Shown here: one piece after another, positions 37,623-50,799 of the stretch
How the letters are laid out: each line of letters begins with the position of its first letter
How positions within the stretch are numbered: position 1 is the first letter of the stretch
Source: Ophiosphaerella korrae
Lineage: Eukaryota; Ascomycota; Dothideomycetes; Pleosporales; Phaeosphaeriaceae
Length of the DNA stretch: 64,000 bases
Direction of reading: 5' to 3'
Assembly: GCA_028456385.1 (NCBI GenBank)
Contig: JALNQF010000173.1
Location: 1 to 64,000, forward strand
Notes under the pieces: generated by a model
Told to the model about the DNA's origin: nothing
Seen by the model: only the letters and a program-made list of their open reading frames with translations
The model's database searches: none
Position numbers and translations under genes: made by a program

Positions 37623-38063
37623 TATAATAGGTTTACTAGGGTTAACTTCTTAGTAGCCTTAAAGTTATTAGTAGATTAAGAAGTAATAATAAAAGCTTAT
37701 ATTTTAATCTATAATATACTATAAATAATAGGAAATATTTTATAACTATCTAAATATTATCGCCTATAGTTAATAATTAAATTACTAATACTATCCTAAT
37801 AATACGTATTACTACTAACTATATACCTAAGCTTTTTAGCTAGCTTTATACTTTATATATACTAAGATTATAAATTATAAATTTATTATATACTTAGCTT
37901 TATACTTTATATTTACTAAGATCGCGAATTATAAATTCTTTATATATCTCTATTATAGTTAGTCTCTTAGTCTAGTTTATTATCTTATAGATTATATATA
38001 TTATTATTATCTATAGTAAGGCTAATTAGCTTAAATTAGTTTTGTCTTATTATAGCTATAATA
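37623..38063 (-). repeat. 5' LTR of element E
   Basis: The LTR is 441 bp with the same ends and module as its partner (module about 37,835-37,945). F pol sequence follows the AAAAT duplication. Confidence 0.9.
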
Positions 38064-40848
38064 AAAATACTAATTAAAAAATAATAAAAAAATAAATTTA
38101 AAATATCTAATTATTTTAAAGTATATAAAGTATTATATTTAGCTAGTATATAGGAAAAAATATAATTGTACAAAGTAATTCTAAAAAAAGATATTAAAAG
38201 TTAGAAACTAGATAGTATACTAAATAAAAAGTATATAGTAATTAAACTAATAAAAAAACTAATTAAAAAATATATTTTAAGAAAACTATACTATAAATAT
38301 ATAGTAAATAAATATTTAAAATATAAATACTTTAAATATATAGTTTAGTAAAAAGTTAAGTAAGTATAACTAAATATTATAATAGGATTATATATTATAA
38401 ATAAAAAAATATATAAAAAAAAAGTTTAAATTATAATTAATAGAAAAGCTATAAAGAACTTTATTTTAAAAAAGATTATAGTAAAATAAAAAATAGAGTA
38501 TATAATAAAGAAGTACTTTTAATATTTAAAAATAATTAAAAGAAACCTATTTTAAAAACCTATTATATTTAAAATAATACTCTTTATATTAGAGTTAAAA
38601 GAATTAAAGATTAAAAATTTAGTTATAGATATAATAATAAATAAGATATAATATTAGGTATACTATAGTTATAGATAACTAACCTAAGGATTAATTAGAA
38701 AATAGAGAAAATTAGCTTCTCTAAGAAAAAAATATTAAAAGCTAATATAAGTATATATAAAAGAAAATTCTTAAAAGAATATAAGAATTAAGAAAATTAG
38801 CTTATAGAACTAGAAAACTACTTTTTAGAATATTAGCTATAAAACTTAGTAATAGACCTAGAAGAAAAAAAAATATAAGATAAAGTCTAGTTTATTAAAA
38901 AATAGAAGAAAAATTAAAGATTAAATAAGTATTTATTAAAAACATAATAAAGAATAAATAAATAAAAGAATCTTAACCTATAAAAAGAGAATTAAAAATA
39001 AGTATAATTTTAGATAAAAACTAATACTTCTTACTATATATAAGTAAAATATATAATAAGCTATAAAAAGTTTAAATCTTTATAAAACTAAATATCTAAA
39101 ACGCTTACTATTAAATTATAATAAAAGAAAGTAATAAAAAGAAAATAGTATTTAAAACGTAGTATAGACTATTTAAAAATAAAGTTATACTATTTAGATT
39201 AATATATATACTAGTAGTATTTTAAGAGAGAATTAATATAGTCTTAAAAGAATACTTAAATATATTTATATTTTAAGAAATAAAAGAAGAATACGTATAA
39301 TATATATATAAAGTACTAGAAAAGCTAGTAGAAAATAAATTATTCTTTAAGATAAAGAAATATAAATTCTATACTAAAGAAATAGACTTTATTAGATTTA
39401 TTATTAAACTAAGAAAAATATAAATTAACTCTAATTAGATTAGAGTAATCTAGAAATAACTAATACTAAAGAACTTATAAGAAGTAAAGTAATTTATAAG
39501 CTAGTAAATTTTTATAGAAAATTAATAGTAAAATAGTTTAAAATAATAGAACTATTAATAAAGCTAATAAAAAAAGATATAGTATTTAAATAGACTTAAA
39601 AATATAATAAAGTATTTAATTAGATTAAATAAAAGTTTATAGAAAACTTAGTTATAAGAATATATAACCTAGAACTACTAGTAATAGTAAAGATAGATAC
39701 GTTAAACTTATTCTATAAAATAGTACTAATATAAGAAGACTAGGTTATAAAATAAGAATACCTAGTTAAATACTTTTCTAGGAAAATAAAGCTAGTAGAG
39801 CTTAACTAGTTAATATATAATAAAGAAATACTAGTAATCTATAAAGTATTTAAGTAATAGAAAATATACTAATAAAAAGTAAAGTATTAAATAAAAGTTT
39901 ATAAAGACTATAAAAACTTTATAGAATTTATACTATATAAGAACTTATTATAATAATATATAAGATTATAGAAATTCTTATTAATATTTAACTTTAAGAT
40001 TATATATATAAAGAGTAAAAATAACTAATTTATAGATACTCTAAGTAAAAAACTAAATCTATAAGAAAAAGTAAATACTAAAAGTATAGTTTTAGTTAAA
40101 AATAAAAATAGATATTTAGTTCTAAATATACTTAGAATAGCTATAATACTTAAAAGAAAAAATAGTAACCTAGATAAATAGATTTAACAGGAAATAGAAA
40201 AACTTAAAACTTAAAAAAGATATATAAAAGTATATAGAAGAATATATATCTTAAGTAAAATATAAAAAGAATTTATATTATAATTTAATAAATTACTAGT
40301 ATATAGATACTAAAATATTAATAAAATACTAGATAGGCTTTTAAAAGACTATTATATTCTAAAAGTAAAATAACTTATAATAGAAGTATTATTAGACTAT
40401 ATAAAATATTATAACTAGTTAAAATACTAAAATAACTTTAAAGAGTTATTATAATAGACTTTATTAAAAAGTTACTTAAATTAAAAAAATTAATATTAAA
40501 AGTTAAATATAATAGAATTTTAATAATAGTAAATAAAGTTATAAAGTACTTATACTTTAAACTATATAAAAAGAAAAGTAAGATAGAAGTTATAATATAT
40601 TAGGTTCTAGGAACTATAATTAGCTAGTATAGTATACTAGACAAGATTATTATAAATAAAGATATTAGATTTATATTAAAACTATAAGAAATAATAATAG
40701 TATTATTAGGAGTTAACTATATAATATTAATACTATACTACTTATAAATAAATAGATAATTAGAATAAATAAATTAAATAGTAGAGTAATACTTTAGATA
40801 CTACTTTAACTATAATTAGAATAATTAGGTATAGTTACTACTTATAGT

Positions 40849-41229
40849 TATTATAATAGTAATAAGAGAACTATAGATAGAACTAATTAGCCTTACTATA
40901 ATTAACTTAGACTTATATAACTCTAAGAAATATAAACTTAACTAAGAGGCTATATATAATTAGGATACTTAGGGTAATCTATAATCTATTAGTCTTAGTA
41001 ACTATAAATTAATAGATTATAACAAGTATATAGTTAGTAGGATACGTATTATTAAGATAGTATTAGTAATTTAATTCTTTAACTATAGAACGCTAGTACA
41101 AGATAGTTATAAAATATCTCTTACTATTTATAAGTTATTATAGATCCTAATATAAGCTTTTATTATTAACTCTTAATTTACTAACCTAAGAATAGCTATC
41201 TATAGTTAATAATAGGAGGCCTATTATAA
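40849..41229 (+). repeat. Solo LTR inserted in integrase of F
   Basis: A single 381-bp LTR starts TATTATAAT and ends CCTATTATA. It is flanked by an exact ATAGT target duplication (40,844-40,848 and 41,230-41,234). Removing it and one ATAGT restores the integrase sequence seen at about 6,590-6,610 in element A. No internal region remains, so it is the product of recombination between the two LTRs of a former full element. It belongs to the LTR group of A (TAGTAATAAGAG near its start). Confidence 0.93.
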
Positions 41230-42339
41230 TAGTATAGTTAGTATATAATAGTATAAAGAATAAAGTAATAAAAGAATTATCTTTTTTTATAAACTATAGA
41301 TTTAACTTAAATATATATTAGATACTAAGATTTAAAGTATTTTAGTTTTTAAAATAGAAAACCTTTATAAATAGACTTAAAGAAATATATAATTAACTAT
41401 AATAAAATATAGTATTCTTATAAGATTAAATAATAAAGTACTATAATAAAAAGTACTAAGAAAGACCTTAATTTAAAAAGAGAGAAAAAGTATAGTTAGT
41501 ATATATAAATATTAAAAATAAATAATTTAGTTTAAACAAGATTATATTAAGATAAAACTATATAAAATAAAAGAGAAAGTTATACTAGTAATATATAAAC
41601 TAAGGCTACTAGAGAATATACTATAAATAGTAAAACCTCTAGTATATAAAGTAAATATATATAAAGAATAAAAAGAATATAATATAAAAGAAATTTTATA
41701 ATACTAATTCTATAATAGAAAAGATTACTACTTAGTAAAATAAATAAGTATAAATAAAAAAAGATAACTATAAGAAGTTATATAAAAACTAGAAAATAAC
41801 CTTAATTACTTTAAAAACTAAAAGAGTTCTAAAGTTAAAACTTTCTAGAACACTTTATAAGAAACTAAGAGAACTTATATTATTAATAATAGATAGAAGA
41901 GAGATAAAAGTACTTAATATACTAAGAACTAGAGTAGCTTCTATAATAGTTTTAAAATTAAAGTTAGACTTTAAAAAAGTAGCTTACTTAATAGACTTTA
42001 TATTATTAAAAGCTTTTATCTTATAAAGATAAACTAAGTAAGTATAATTTACTACTTATATACTTAGAATCTAATTATATTTCTTTTTAGCTTCTATAAT
42101 CTATTTAGATAGTTTATTTTAAGTATAGTTAATAGCTTTCTTTATTATAAATAAGTATAGATATAAGAATAAGTATTATTAACTTATATTCTACTAGAGA
42201 TATACTAAAAAGATTATAAGAAAACTAAGTATTAGCTTAAATATACGCTTTATAAGCTTTACTATATTTTAAAGATAAGTAATTTAATAAAAATAAAGAA
42301 ATATTATAATACTATAAAGTAATATATAATCTACTAATT

Positions 42340-42769
42340 TACTATAAGTATAATAGAAAGAATTAAGATAGAACTAATTAATCCTAACTTAGGTGCTAAT
42401 AAAGTATAAGATAAGTAAGGTAATAACCTCGATTAAGAAACTATATATAACTAGGATACCTAAGGTAATCTATAATCTATAAATATTTAGTATTAATAAA
42501 TTATAGATTAATATAATTTATAATCTACTAGTCTTAGTATCTATAGATTATAGATTATATTAAGTATATAGTTAGTAGAATATATATTATTAAGATAGTA
42601 TTAGTAATTTAATTCTTTAACTATAGAACACTAGTATAAGATAGTTATAAAATATCTCTTACTATTTATAAGTTATTATAGATCCTAATATAAGCTTTTA
42701 TTATTACTTTGTAATCTACTAACTTTTTTTAAGATAAGCTCTATAGTTAATATTAAGAGGCTTATTATA
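42340..42769 (+). repeat. 5' LTR of element G
   Basis: The LTR is 430 bp, starts TACTATAAG and ends CTTATTATA. The module at about 42,468-42,560 has the AATCTATAATCTAT arms around TTAGTAT cores, as in C and D. The conserved internal start CTTTACTAATTTAG follows. Confidence 0.91.
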
Positions 42770-42829
42770 CTTTACTAATTTAGTTATTATAAGAAGTAAA
42801 GTATAAGTAGGGTATAGTCTAGCTAATAT

Positions 42830-45800
42830 AATAGTAGAAAGTTTAACTAAAATAAGTAAAGCCCCTAAGAGTAGTTATAAGTCTAATAGTACTATATAAG
42901 AAACAATTAAAGACTATATTAATAACTTAATTTCTAATAAAGAAGATATAAAGATAGTAATTAACGCCTTAGAAACGTAGAATAAAGAACTACAAGATTA
43001 CGTAAAATAAAATAAGGTATAGATTAAGGCTATTATTAAAAGATAGAACTAGATAGAAATAATTACGTAACGCCTAGAAAGGAGTATAATAAAGAAACTA
43101 CTAAAGATACTTATCTTTAAGAAGATTAATAAAATAAGAGAGAAACTAAGACCTTTTATTATATTAGTATAACTTTAGATAGATATATAAGTACTACACT
43201 TTAATATAGAAGAAAAGAAAGTAATATATATTAGACTATATCTTAAAGAAGATATAATAAGATAGTATAAACCTTACTAGACTAACTATATAATATACTC
43301 TCTAATAACCTAGAAGGACAAAACTAGAGCTATCTTTAGAAGTTATAAATACTTTACTAAATAAATAAGAGTAGTATTTAGAGATATAGATATTACCTAA
43401 TAAGCTAAAAAAAGACTTAAAAGACTTATATAAAGTAAGAGTATTCTAGAATATATATTATAATTTAAATAATTATTATAAAATATAGAGTAAAATAAGT
43501 TAGCTTTAATATTATAATTTAAATAAAGACTAAACTCTAAGATTTAATATAAAATAATCTATATAGAAAAACTATAAATACTAGAAGCTCTAAAATAGTA
43601 GGTAATATAGATTAATAATAATCTCTAAAAATAGAAAAAGAATAAATATAGAGGTTATACCTAGAATTATAATAAAGGAGACGTTATAGTCTTTAATATA
43701 AATAAAGATAAGAAGAGAAAAAAGAATAAAGACTTTATATACTTTAACTATAGTAAACTAAGCTATTACGAAAAAACTACTAATTAAAAATAAAAAAAGA
43801 TATAGTATATTATAAATATAGAAAACTAAGACACTTTGTAAAAGATTATAGAAGTAAAGATTAGAAGAAAGATAAAGAAACTTAGTTAAAAATAACTAAG
43901 AAAAAGAAGGAAGTATTATAAGTATAAGCTAAACCTTAAGAAAAAGTAGCTAGAAGTAAAGAAGTATAATATATAATACTTTATTAGACTTTTTATTATA
44001 ATAATAACTACTATATATACTTTTCTAGTAAATAGAAAGTAGTATAGTTTTTATAGAAATAGAGATATAAAGTAGCTATAATAAAAGAAAATAGAATAGA
44101 AGTATAGCTAAAAGAAATAGTATATATAATAGACCTACTAATAAAAGATTTAGAAGGGGAAGAGCCTCTAATACTATTAATCTAGGCTAAAGAAGAGGTA
44201 TAAGATAAAAAGACTACTACGGCTTCTTTTAAAGAACTATAAAAAAGTAAGAAATAGATAAGTATAAAAAGTATAAAGTATACTTAACTAGATATATATA
44301 GCTATAATAGCTATATAATAATAGATATAGAAGAATAAAATAAAGAATAGAAATTTATTTAAATATACTTAATAGTTATAAGTATAGAGGAAGCGTATAA
44401 AGACTAAAAAGAACGTAATCCTAAAGAAATAAAGTTTATACTATTTTAAAAATAGATAAAGTAATATATAGTTGTAGTAGAAAGAATACTTATATAAAAA
44501 GAATAGTAATACTTTATAAAAAAAACGCAATAGATTAATAAAGCCTATATACCTAGAGTACTAGTAGTATACTATATTCTAATAATAGATATACTTAGAA
44601 GAGATAAATACTAGGAAGGAGATAATAAAATAATAGATCTAAAATATCTAGTATATTTTAAAGTATTATAGGTATTATACCTAGATAAGAATTATATTAT
44701 ATATAGAAATCCTAAAGTAAATTATAATATATAGCCTATATAAAGAAGAAGCTATAATTATATAAGAGTAATTATAGTAAAAGATATCTAAGGATAAGAA
44801 ATAACTTTAGAAGATAGATATATAATAATAAGACTTAGTCTAAGACTATCTAAGAAATATATCTATAGAGGACTATAGTATAAATATATATATAATAAAT
44901 ATCTAAAGTACAAAGAATATAAACTTAAAGTAGAGCTATAGCTCTAGAAAGATAAATAATTTATAAAAATACCTAAGTAAAAATAATTAAAAAGTATAAG
45001 AAGCTTATATATTATAAAAATAGGTATATACTAAGAAAAGAAAGTATAACTAATAATTAATAGTAGAGCTATAAAGAACTTTATATTAAGAAAGTTTATA
45101 GAAATATAAAGAATAAAGTATACTATAAAGAAATACTCTTAATAACTAAGTATAATTAAAAGAAAACTATTTTAGAAACCTATTAGGTTTAAAATAGTTT
45201 TCTCTATATTAGAACTAAAAAGAATAACAATTAAAAATATAATTATAGATATAATAACAATTAATAATAAATAAAATATAATACTAGGTATACTATAGTT
45301 ATAAATAACTAACTTATATATTAATTAGAGAATAGAAAAGATTAACTACTATAGAATAGATATATTAAAAGCTAATATAAACACCTATAAAGGAAAATTC
45401 CTAAAAGAATATAAGAAATAAGAAAGATAGCTTATAGAGCTAGAAGACTATCTTCTAGAATATTAACTATAGGATTTAGTAATAGACTTAAAAGAAGATA
45501 AAAACGTAAGATAGAGCCTAGTCTATAGAAAAATAGAAGAAAAATCTAAAATTAAATAAATATTTATTTAAAACGTAATAAAAAAGAGATAGATATAAGA
45601 ATCTAAATTTTTAGTAGTATATAAACTTATATTTATAAACAAAAAGAGAATAAATAATAAAAGACCTTATATAGACTTTAGAAAAACTAACGTAATTATA
45701 AATAAGAACTAATACCTATTACTATAAATTAATATAATATAAAATAGACTATTAAAAGTAAGAATTATTATAAAATTAGATATCTAAAACGCTTACTACT

Positions 45801-48280
45801 AAATTAGAATTAAGAAAAGTAATAAGTAGAAAATAGCGTTTAGAACGTAGTATAGACTATATAAATATTTAGTTATACTATTTAGCTTAATAAACGCACT
45901 AGTAGTATTCTAAGAAAGAATTAATATAGTACTAAGAGAGTACTTAGACGTATTTATATTTATATACTTAGATAATATCTTTATATTCTTAGAAATAGAA
46001 GAAGAATACGTGTAATATGTATATAAAGTACTAAAAAAACTAGTAGAAAACAAGTTATTTCTTAAAATAAGAAAATATAAATTTTATATAAAAGAAATAG
46101 ACTTCCTTATATTTATTATTAAACTAGGAAAAATTAAGATTAACTTAGAAAAGATTAGATTAATTAACGAATAGCTAATACTAAAAAACCTAAAAGAAGT
46201 ATAATAATTTTATAGGCTAGCTAACTTTTATAAAAAGTTAATAGTAAGATAGTTTAAAGATATAGAACTAATAATAAAACTTATAAAGAAAGATACGCTA
46301 TTTAAATAAATAAAAGAATATTATAAAGTATTTAATAAGATTAAGAAGAAGTTTATAGAAAACCTAGTTATTAGAATATATAACCTAGACCTACTAGTAA
46401 TAGTAAAAATAGATATATCTAACTTAGTCTATAGTATAGTACTAATATAAAAAGACTTAGAAACTAAAAAAGAATACTTAGTTAAATACTTCTCTAAGAA
46501 AATAAAGATAGTAGAACTTAACTACTTAATTTATAATAAGAAGAAACTAGTAATTTATAAAGTATTTAAGTAATAGAGAGTATACTTATAAAGAGTAAAG
46601 TATTAGATAAAAGTCTATACTAACTATAAGAATCTTATAAGATTTATAATAAATAAAAAACTATTATAGTAATATATAAAATAGTAGGAATTCCTATTAA
46701 TATTTAATATAGAAATTATATATATAAAAGAGAAAGATAACTAATTTATAGATACTCTTAGTAAAAGACTAGACTTATAAGAAGAAGTAAGTACTACTAG
46801 TATAGTTCTAGTTAAAAACAAAGAAAGATATTTAGTCTTAAATATACTTAAAATAGCTATAATACTTAAAAGAATAAGTAGTAAACTAGATAAATAGATT
46901 TAGAAAATAATAAAGGAAGTATCTAAAGAAATAAAGAAACTAGAAATCTAAAAAAGATTTATATAAGCTTATAGGAAAACGTATATCTTAGGAAAAATCT
47001 AAAAAGAATTTATATAACAATTCTATAAACTACTAGTATATAGATACTAAAAGATTAATAAAACCTTTAATAGGTTACTATAAGACTATTATATCCTAAA
47101 AGTAAGGTAGCTAGTAATAGAAGTATTAAGAGATTATATAAAATACTAAAGAAATAAATATAATAGATACGTATTATATAGAATATTATAACTAGTAAAA
47201 AGACTAGAATAACTATAAGGAGTTATTATAATAGACTTTATTACAAAGTTACTTAAGTTAAAAGACTTATTATTAGAAATTAAGTATAATAGAATTTTAA
47301 TAATAGTAGATAAACTTATAAAGTATATATACTTCTAACTATATAAAAAGAAAAGTAAGATAGAAGTTACTATATACTAAGTTTTAGGATCTATAATTAG
47401 TTAATATAAACTACTAAATAAAATTATTATAGATAGAGATATATAATTTATATTAAAACTATAAAAAATAATAATAGTGTAATTAGGAATTAAATATATA
47501 ATATCTATAGTATACTATCTATAGATAGATAGATAGTTAGAATAAATAAATTAGATAGTAGAATAGTACTTAAGATACTACCTTAACTATAACTAAAATA
47601 ATTAGGTATAACTACTACCTATAGTATAGCTAGTATATAATAGCGTAAAGAATATAGTAATAAAAGTATTACTCTTCTTTATAAACTATAGACTTAAGCT
47701 TAATATATACTAGATACTAAGAAACTAGATATCTTAGTCTTTAAAAAGAGAAAACTTTACTAATAAACTTAAAAATATATATAATTAGTTAAGATAGGAC
47801 GTAGAATTCTTATATAATTAAATAGCTAAGTACTATAATAAAAAATATAAAGAAAGACCTTAGTTTAGAGAGAAAGAAAAAGTATAGTTAGTATAAAAGA
47901 ATATTAAAAGTAAATAACTAAGTTTAAAATTAAACTACGTTAAGATAAAACTTTATAAAATTAAGAAAGAAGTTATACTAATTATATTTAAACTAAAGCT
48001 ACTAAATAAAATAAAGATATACCTAATATTCTACGTAGCCTTACTAGAACAAGTACTATAAGAAGTAGAACTACTAGTATATAAAGTAGATACGTATAAA
48101 GAATAAAAAAAATAAGAAGTTAAAGAAATCTTAGTATACTAGTTTTATAATAGAAGAAATTACTATTTAGTAAATTAAATAGGTATAAATAAGAAAAGGT
48201 AACTATAGAAGAAAATATAGAAACTAGAAGATAACCTTAATTACTTTAAGAAACTAAAAGAGTTCTAAAATTAAAACTCT
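42830..48280 (+). pseudogene. gag-pol of element G, broken by RIP
   Basis: gag is at about 42,830-43,950; the second zinc knuckle near 43,806-43,858 reads YYKYRKLRHFVKDY and keeps its His while the Cys positions are Tyr. The first knuckle is damaged by a small change near 43,765. The protease box near 45,055-45,080 reads NSRAIKNF. RT is about 45,600-46,150 with YLDN at 45,967-45,978. RNase H is about 46,380-46,760, integrase about 47,000-47,710, chromodomain-like tail about 48,130-48,260. Confidence 0.85.
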
Positions 48281-48299
48281 CTAGAACGCTTAGTAGTAA

Positions 48300-48935
48300 A
48301 CTAAGAGAACTAATATTACTAATAATAGATAGAGAAATAATAAAAATATCTAATATATAATCTACTATAATAAACGCCTTATCTAAGTCTAACTTAGCTT
48401 CTAGAGCTACTAACTATTTAGCTAATTTCTTATTATTTAAGGCTTTTATTTTATAAAAGTAAGAGAGATAAGCTTAATTTTTTACTAGCTTACTCTACGT
48501 AAGCTCCTAGATACGCTTACGCTTAGCTTTAGCCTCTATAATTTAAGATAGTAATTTCTCTTAAGTTTAGTTAATAGCTTTCCCTATTATTATTAAGCCT
48601 AAACGTAAGAATAAGTATAATAAACGTATACTTAGAAAAAGAAACACTATATATATTATAAGAACTATATATATTTATATAAATATATACTTTATAAGCT
48701 TTACTATTATTTATAGAAATAATATAAGAAAGAGACTTAGGGTTTAATTTAAGAGAAGTATAATAAAAATAAAGAAATATTTCGATACTATTATATAACA
48801 CGTAATTAGTAAGAAGATAGTAATAGTGTATAGATAAAATAAGTATAAGAGAAAATAAAGAACTCTATATTAATAAAGAAACTAGACTAATAACTTTAGC
48901 TCTAAGATAAGTAAATAAGAACTTACCTAAAAAGA
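48300..48935 (-). pseudogene. Accessory antisense gene of element G
   Basis: On the minus strand, about 48,480-48,380 gives the KIKALNNKK and LEAKLDLDK signatures. An uninterrupted 76-codon minus frame at 48,571-48,801 overlaps it but is in a different phase. That phase lacks the Gln/Trp codons that RIP converts to stops, so I treat it as a shadow, not the protein. Function of the real product is unknown. Confidence 0.58.
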
Positions 48936-48942
48936 GAGATAG

Positions 48943-49372
48943 TATTATAGGTATAATAGAAAGAATCGAAATAGAACTAATTAATCTTAACTTAGGTACT
49001 AATAAAGTATAAGACAAGTAAAGTAATAACTTTAATTAGAAAACTATATATAACTAAGATACCTAAAGCAATCTATAATCTATAAACTCTTAGTATTAAT
49101 AGATTATAGATTAATATAATCTATAATCTACTAGTCTTAGTATTTATAGATTATAGATTATATTAAGTATATAGTTAGTAGAATACGTATTATTAGAATA
49201 GTATTAGTAATTTAATTCTTTAACTATAGAATACTAGTATAAAATAGTTATAAAATATCTCCTACTATTTATAAGTTATTATAGATCCTAATATAAGCTT
49301 TTATTATTACTTTATAATCTACTAACTTCTCTTAAGATAGGCCCTATAGTTAATATTAGGAGGCCTATTATA
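48943..49372 (+). repeat. 3' LTR of element G
   Basis: The LTR is 430 bp, starts TATTATAGG and ends CCTATTATA, preceded by a purine-rich AAAAAGAGAGATAG. Same module at about 49,073-49,155. Confidence 0.91.
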
Positions 49373-49488
49373 TAATTAAAGATAAAAAAAGTAGACTTAG
49401 TAAGTATAAAAAGAGAAGATAAAGAAACTAAATTAATAACTTTAGCTCTTAGATAAGAAAATAAAAACTTACTTAGAAAAAGAGTTAG

Positions 49489-49858
49489 TATTATAAGTAT
49501 AAGAAGAGAAATTAAGATAGAACTAATTAGTTTTAACTTAAGTACTAATAAAGTATAAGATAAGTAGAGTAATAACTTAGATTAAAAAATAACTTATAAT
49601 CTAAATATATAAAATATAAAGTAATCTATAAATTTATATAAATAGATTACTAGAAGTATATAGTTAGTAAAGGTATATATCTTTAAGATAGTATTAGAAA
49701 TCTAATCTTTAACTAAGAGTAATAATACTTAATATTAGAAGAATCTTTTATTATTTATTGCTTATTACTTATTTATAACCTAATCTTTTATTATTACTTT
49801 TAAATTTACTAATACTTTTTAGTAGTTACTATAGTTAATAATAAGTAACCTTATTATA
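49489..49858 (+). repeat. 3' LTR of element F
   Basis: The LTR is 370 bp, starts TATTATAAG and ends CCTTATTATA. It shares blocks with the LTRs of G and K (the GATAGTATTAG block near 49,690) but has a shorter inverted-arm module. It is followed directly by pol sequence of element J, so F was inserted in another Gypsy element. Confidence 0.8.
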
Positions 49859-50357
49859 TATTTATTAAAAACGTAATAAAAATGTTATAAATATAAAATT
49901 TTTAATTTTTAGTAGTATAGATACTTATATTTATAGATAAAAAAGAGATAAGTAATAAAAAATATTATATAGATATTAAAAAAATAAATATAAGAAAAAA
50001 TAAATACTAGTATCTTTTACTATATATAGATAAAATATAAAATAAGCTATAAAAGGCCTATATCTTTATAAAACTAGATATCTAAAATACTTACTATTAG
50101 ATTAGAATTAAAAAAAGTAATAAGTAGGAAATAGTATTTTATATATAATATAAACTATTTAAATATATAGTTATACTTTTTAGTTTAATAAATATACTAG
50201 TAGTATATTAAAAAAGTATTTTAATATATTTATATTTATATATCTAGATAATATCTTTATATTTTTAGAATTAGAAGAAGAATATATATAATATATAGAC
50301 TAATAATTTATAATATTAAGTAGTATTAAACTTTTTATATAACTATTATAATTTTAT
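49859..50357 (+). pseudogene. RT fragment of Gypsy element J
   Basis: A plus-strand pol fragment aligns with element A from about 4,540 to 5,000 (end of linker and RT up to the YxDD box, here YLDN near 50,242), with some small losses. Its left edge is the 3' LTR of F and its right edge the 5' LTR of K, so it is the host into which these elements landed. The rest of J was not found in the window. Confidence 0.7.
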
Positions 50358-50733
50358 TTTTATAGATAAAATAAATAAAATTAAGATAAAACTAATTAGT
50401 TTTTACTTAAGTACTAATAAATTATAAGATAATTAAAGTAATAATCTAGATTAAAAAATTAACTATAACCTAAATATATAATATAAAGTAATCTATAAGT
50501 ATATATAATAGATTAGTATTAGTATATAGATAGTAGTAATATATATTAGTAAAATAGTATTAGTAATCTAATATTTAAATAAAAGTAATAATATAATAAT
50601 ATTATAAGAGTTATTATATTTTTTATTAGTTTATTACTAAATTATAATATATACTTTAGTTATTAACTTTTTATCTACTTACTTTTTCTAGAAAAAAAGT
50701 TCTTTATAGTTAAGAATAAGTAACTCTATTATA
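50358..50733 (+). repeat. 5' LTR of element K (left edge approximate)
   Basis: The right edge is clear (CTCTATTATA followed by the internal start CTTTACTATTTTAGTTATT). The left edge is placed by alignment with the other LTRs and may be off by several bases. Confidence 0.7.
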
Positions 50734-50799
50734 CTTTACTATTTTAGTTATTAAAAAAACTAAAGTATAAGAAGTATATAGTCTAAGCTAATATAATAA

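Larger units (their letters stand above)
31038..38063 (-). mobile_element. Complete Gypsy retrotransposon E inside F
   Basis: This 7026-bp minus-strand element has two LTRs of 441 bp each. The flanking 5-mers AGAAT (31,033-31,037) and AAAAT (38,064-38,068) differ by one G-to-A change and are taken as its target duplication. Excision joins F sequence that aligns with element A at about 3,540-3,600. Its LTR and pol belong to a subfamily different from C and D and closer to A in the accessory protein. Confidence 0.92.
20700..41830 (+). pseudogene. gag-pol of element F, in pieces
   Basis: gag is readable at about 20,700-21,229 and 30,086-30,430. Here a zinc-knuckle segment is present three times in tandem, with Tyr at the Cys positions. 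Protease and RT lie at about 38,440-39,420. The RT has lost the YLDD box through a deletion near 39,272. RNase H is about 39,660-40,030, the integrase about 40,260-40,848 and 41,235-41,370, and a chromodomain-like tail about 41,690-41,830. A second deletion of about 40 bp affects the integrase zinc-binding end near 40,408. Stops are dense. Confidence 0.75.
42340..49372 (+). mobile_element. Complete Gypsy retrotransposon G inside F
   Basis: This 7033-bp plus-strand element has two 430-bp LTRs and an exact TAATT target duplication (42,335-42,339 and 49,373-49,377). Excision rejoins the accessory gene of F. Layout is the same as A. The degree of RIP is intermediate. Confidence 0.95.
41880..49488 (-). 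pseudogene. Accessory antisense gene of element F, split by element G
   Basis: The region between the chromodomain end and the 3' LTR of F (41,880-42,339 and 49,378-49,488) corresponds to the accessory gene interval of the other copies and aligns with it. It is interrupted by element G at a TAATT duplication. Individual frames are poorly readable because of heavy RIP. Confidence 0.45.
20413..49858 (+). mobile_element. Old Gypsy element F, exploded by four later insertions
   Basis: Collinearity with element A shows one + element in five pieces: 20,413-21,229 (leader and gag), 30,086-31,037 (end of gag, zinc knuckles, linker), 38,069-40,848 (protease, RT, RNase H, integrase start), 41,235-42,339 (integrase end, chromodomain, accessory gene) and 49,378-49,858 (end of accessory gene, 3' LTR). 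The gaps are a Fot1-like transposon holding element D, element E, a solo LTR and element G. It begins with the conserved internal start CTTTACTAATTTAGTTATT but has no matching 5' LTR. It is the most degraded copy, with small deletions as well as RIP. Confidence 0.82.

Noticed and set aside
48571..48801. Open 76-codon minus-strand frame in element G as a real protein
   Set aside because: Its residues are the Ile/Tyr/Ser/Lys/Asn mix expected from TpA-rich DNA. The conserved coding phase of the accessory gene is different.
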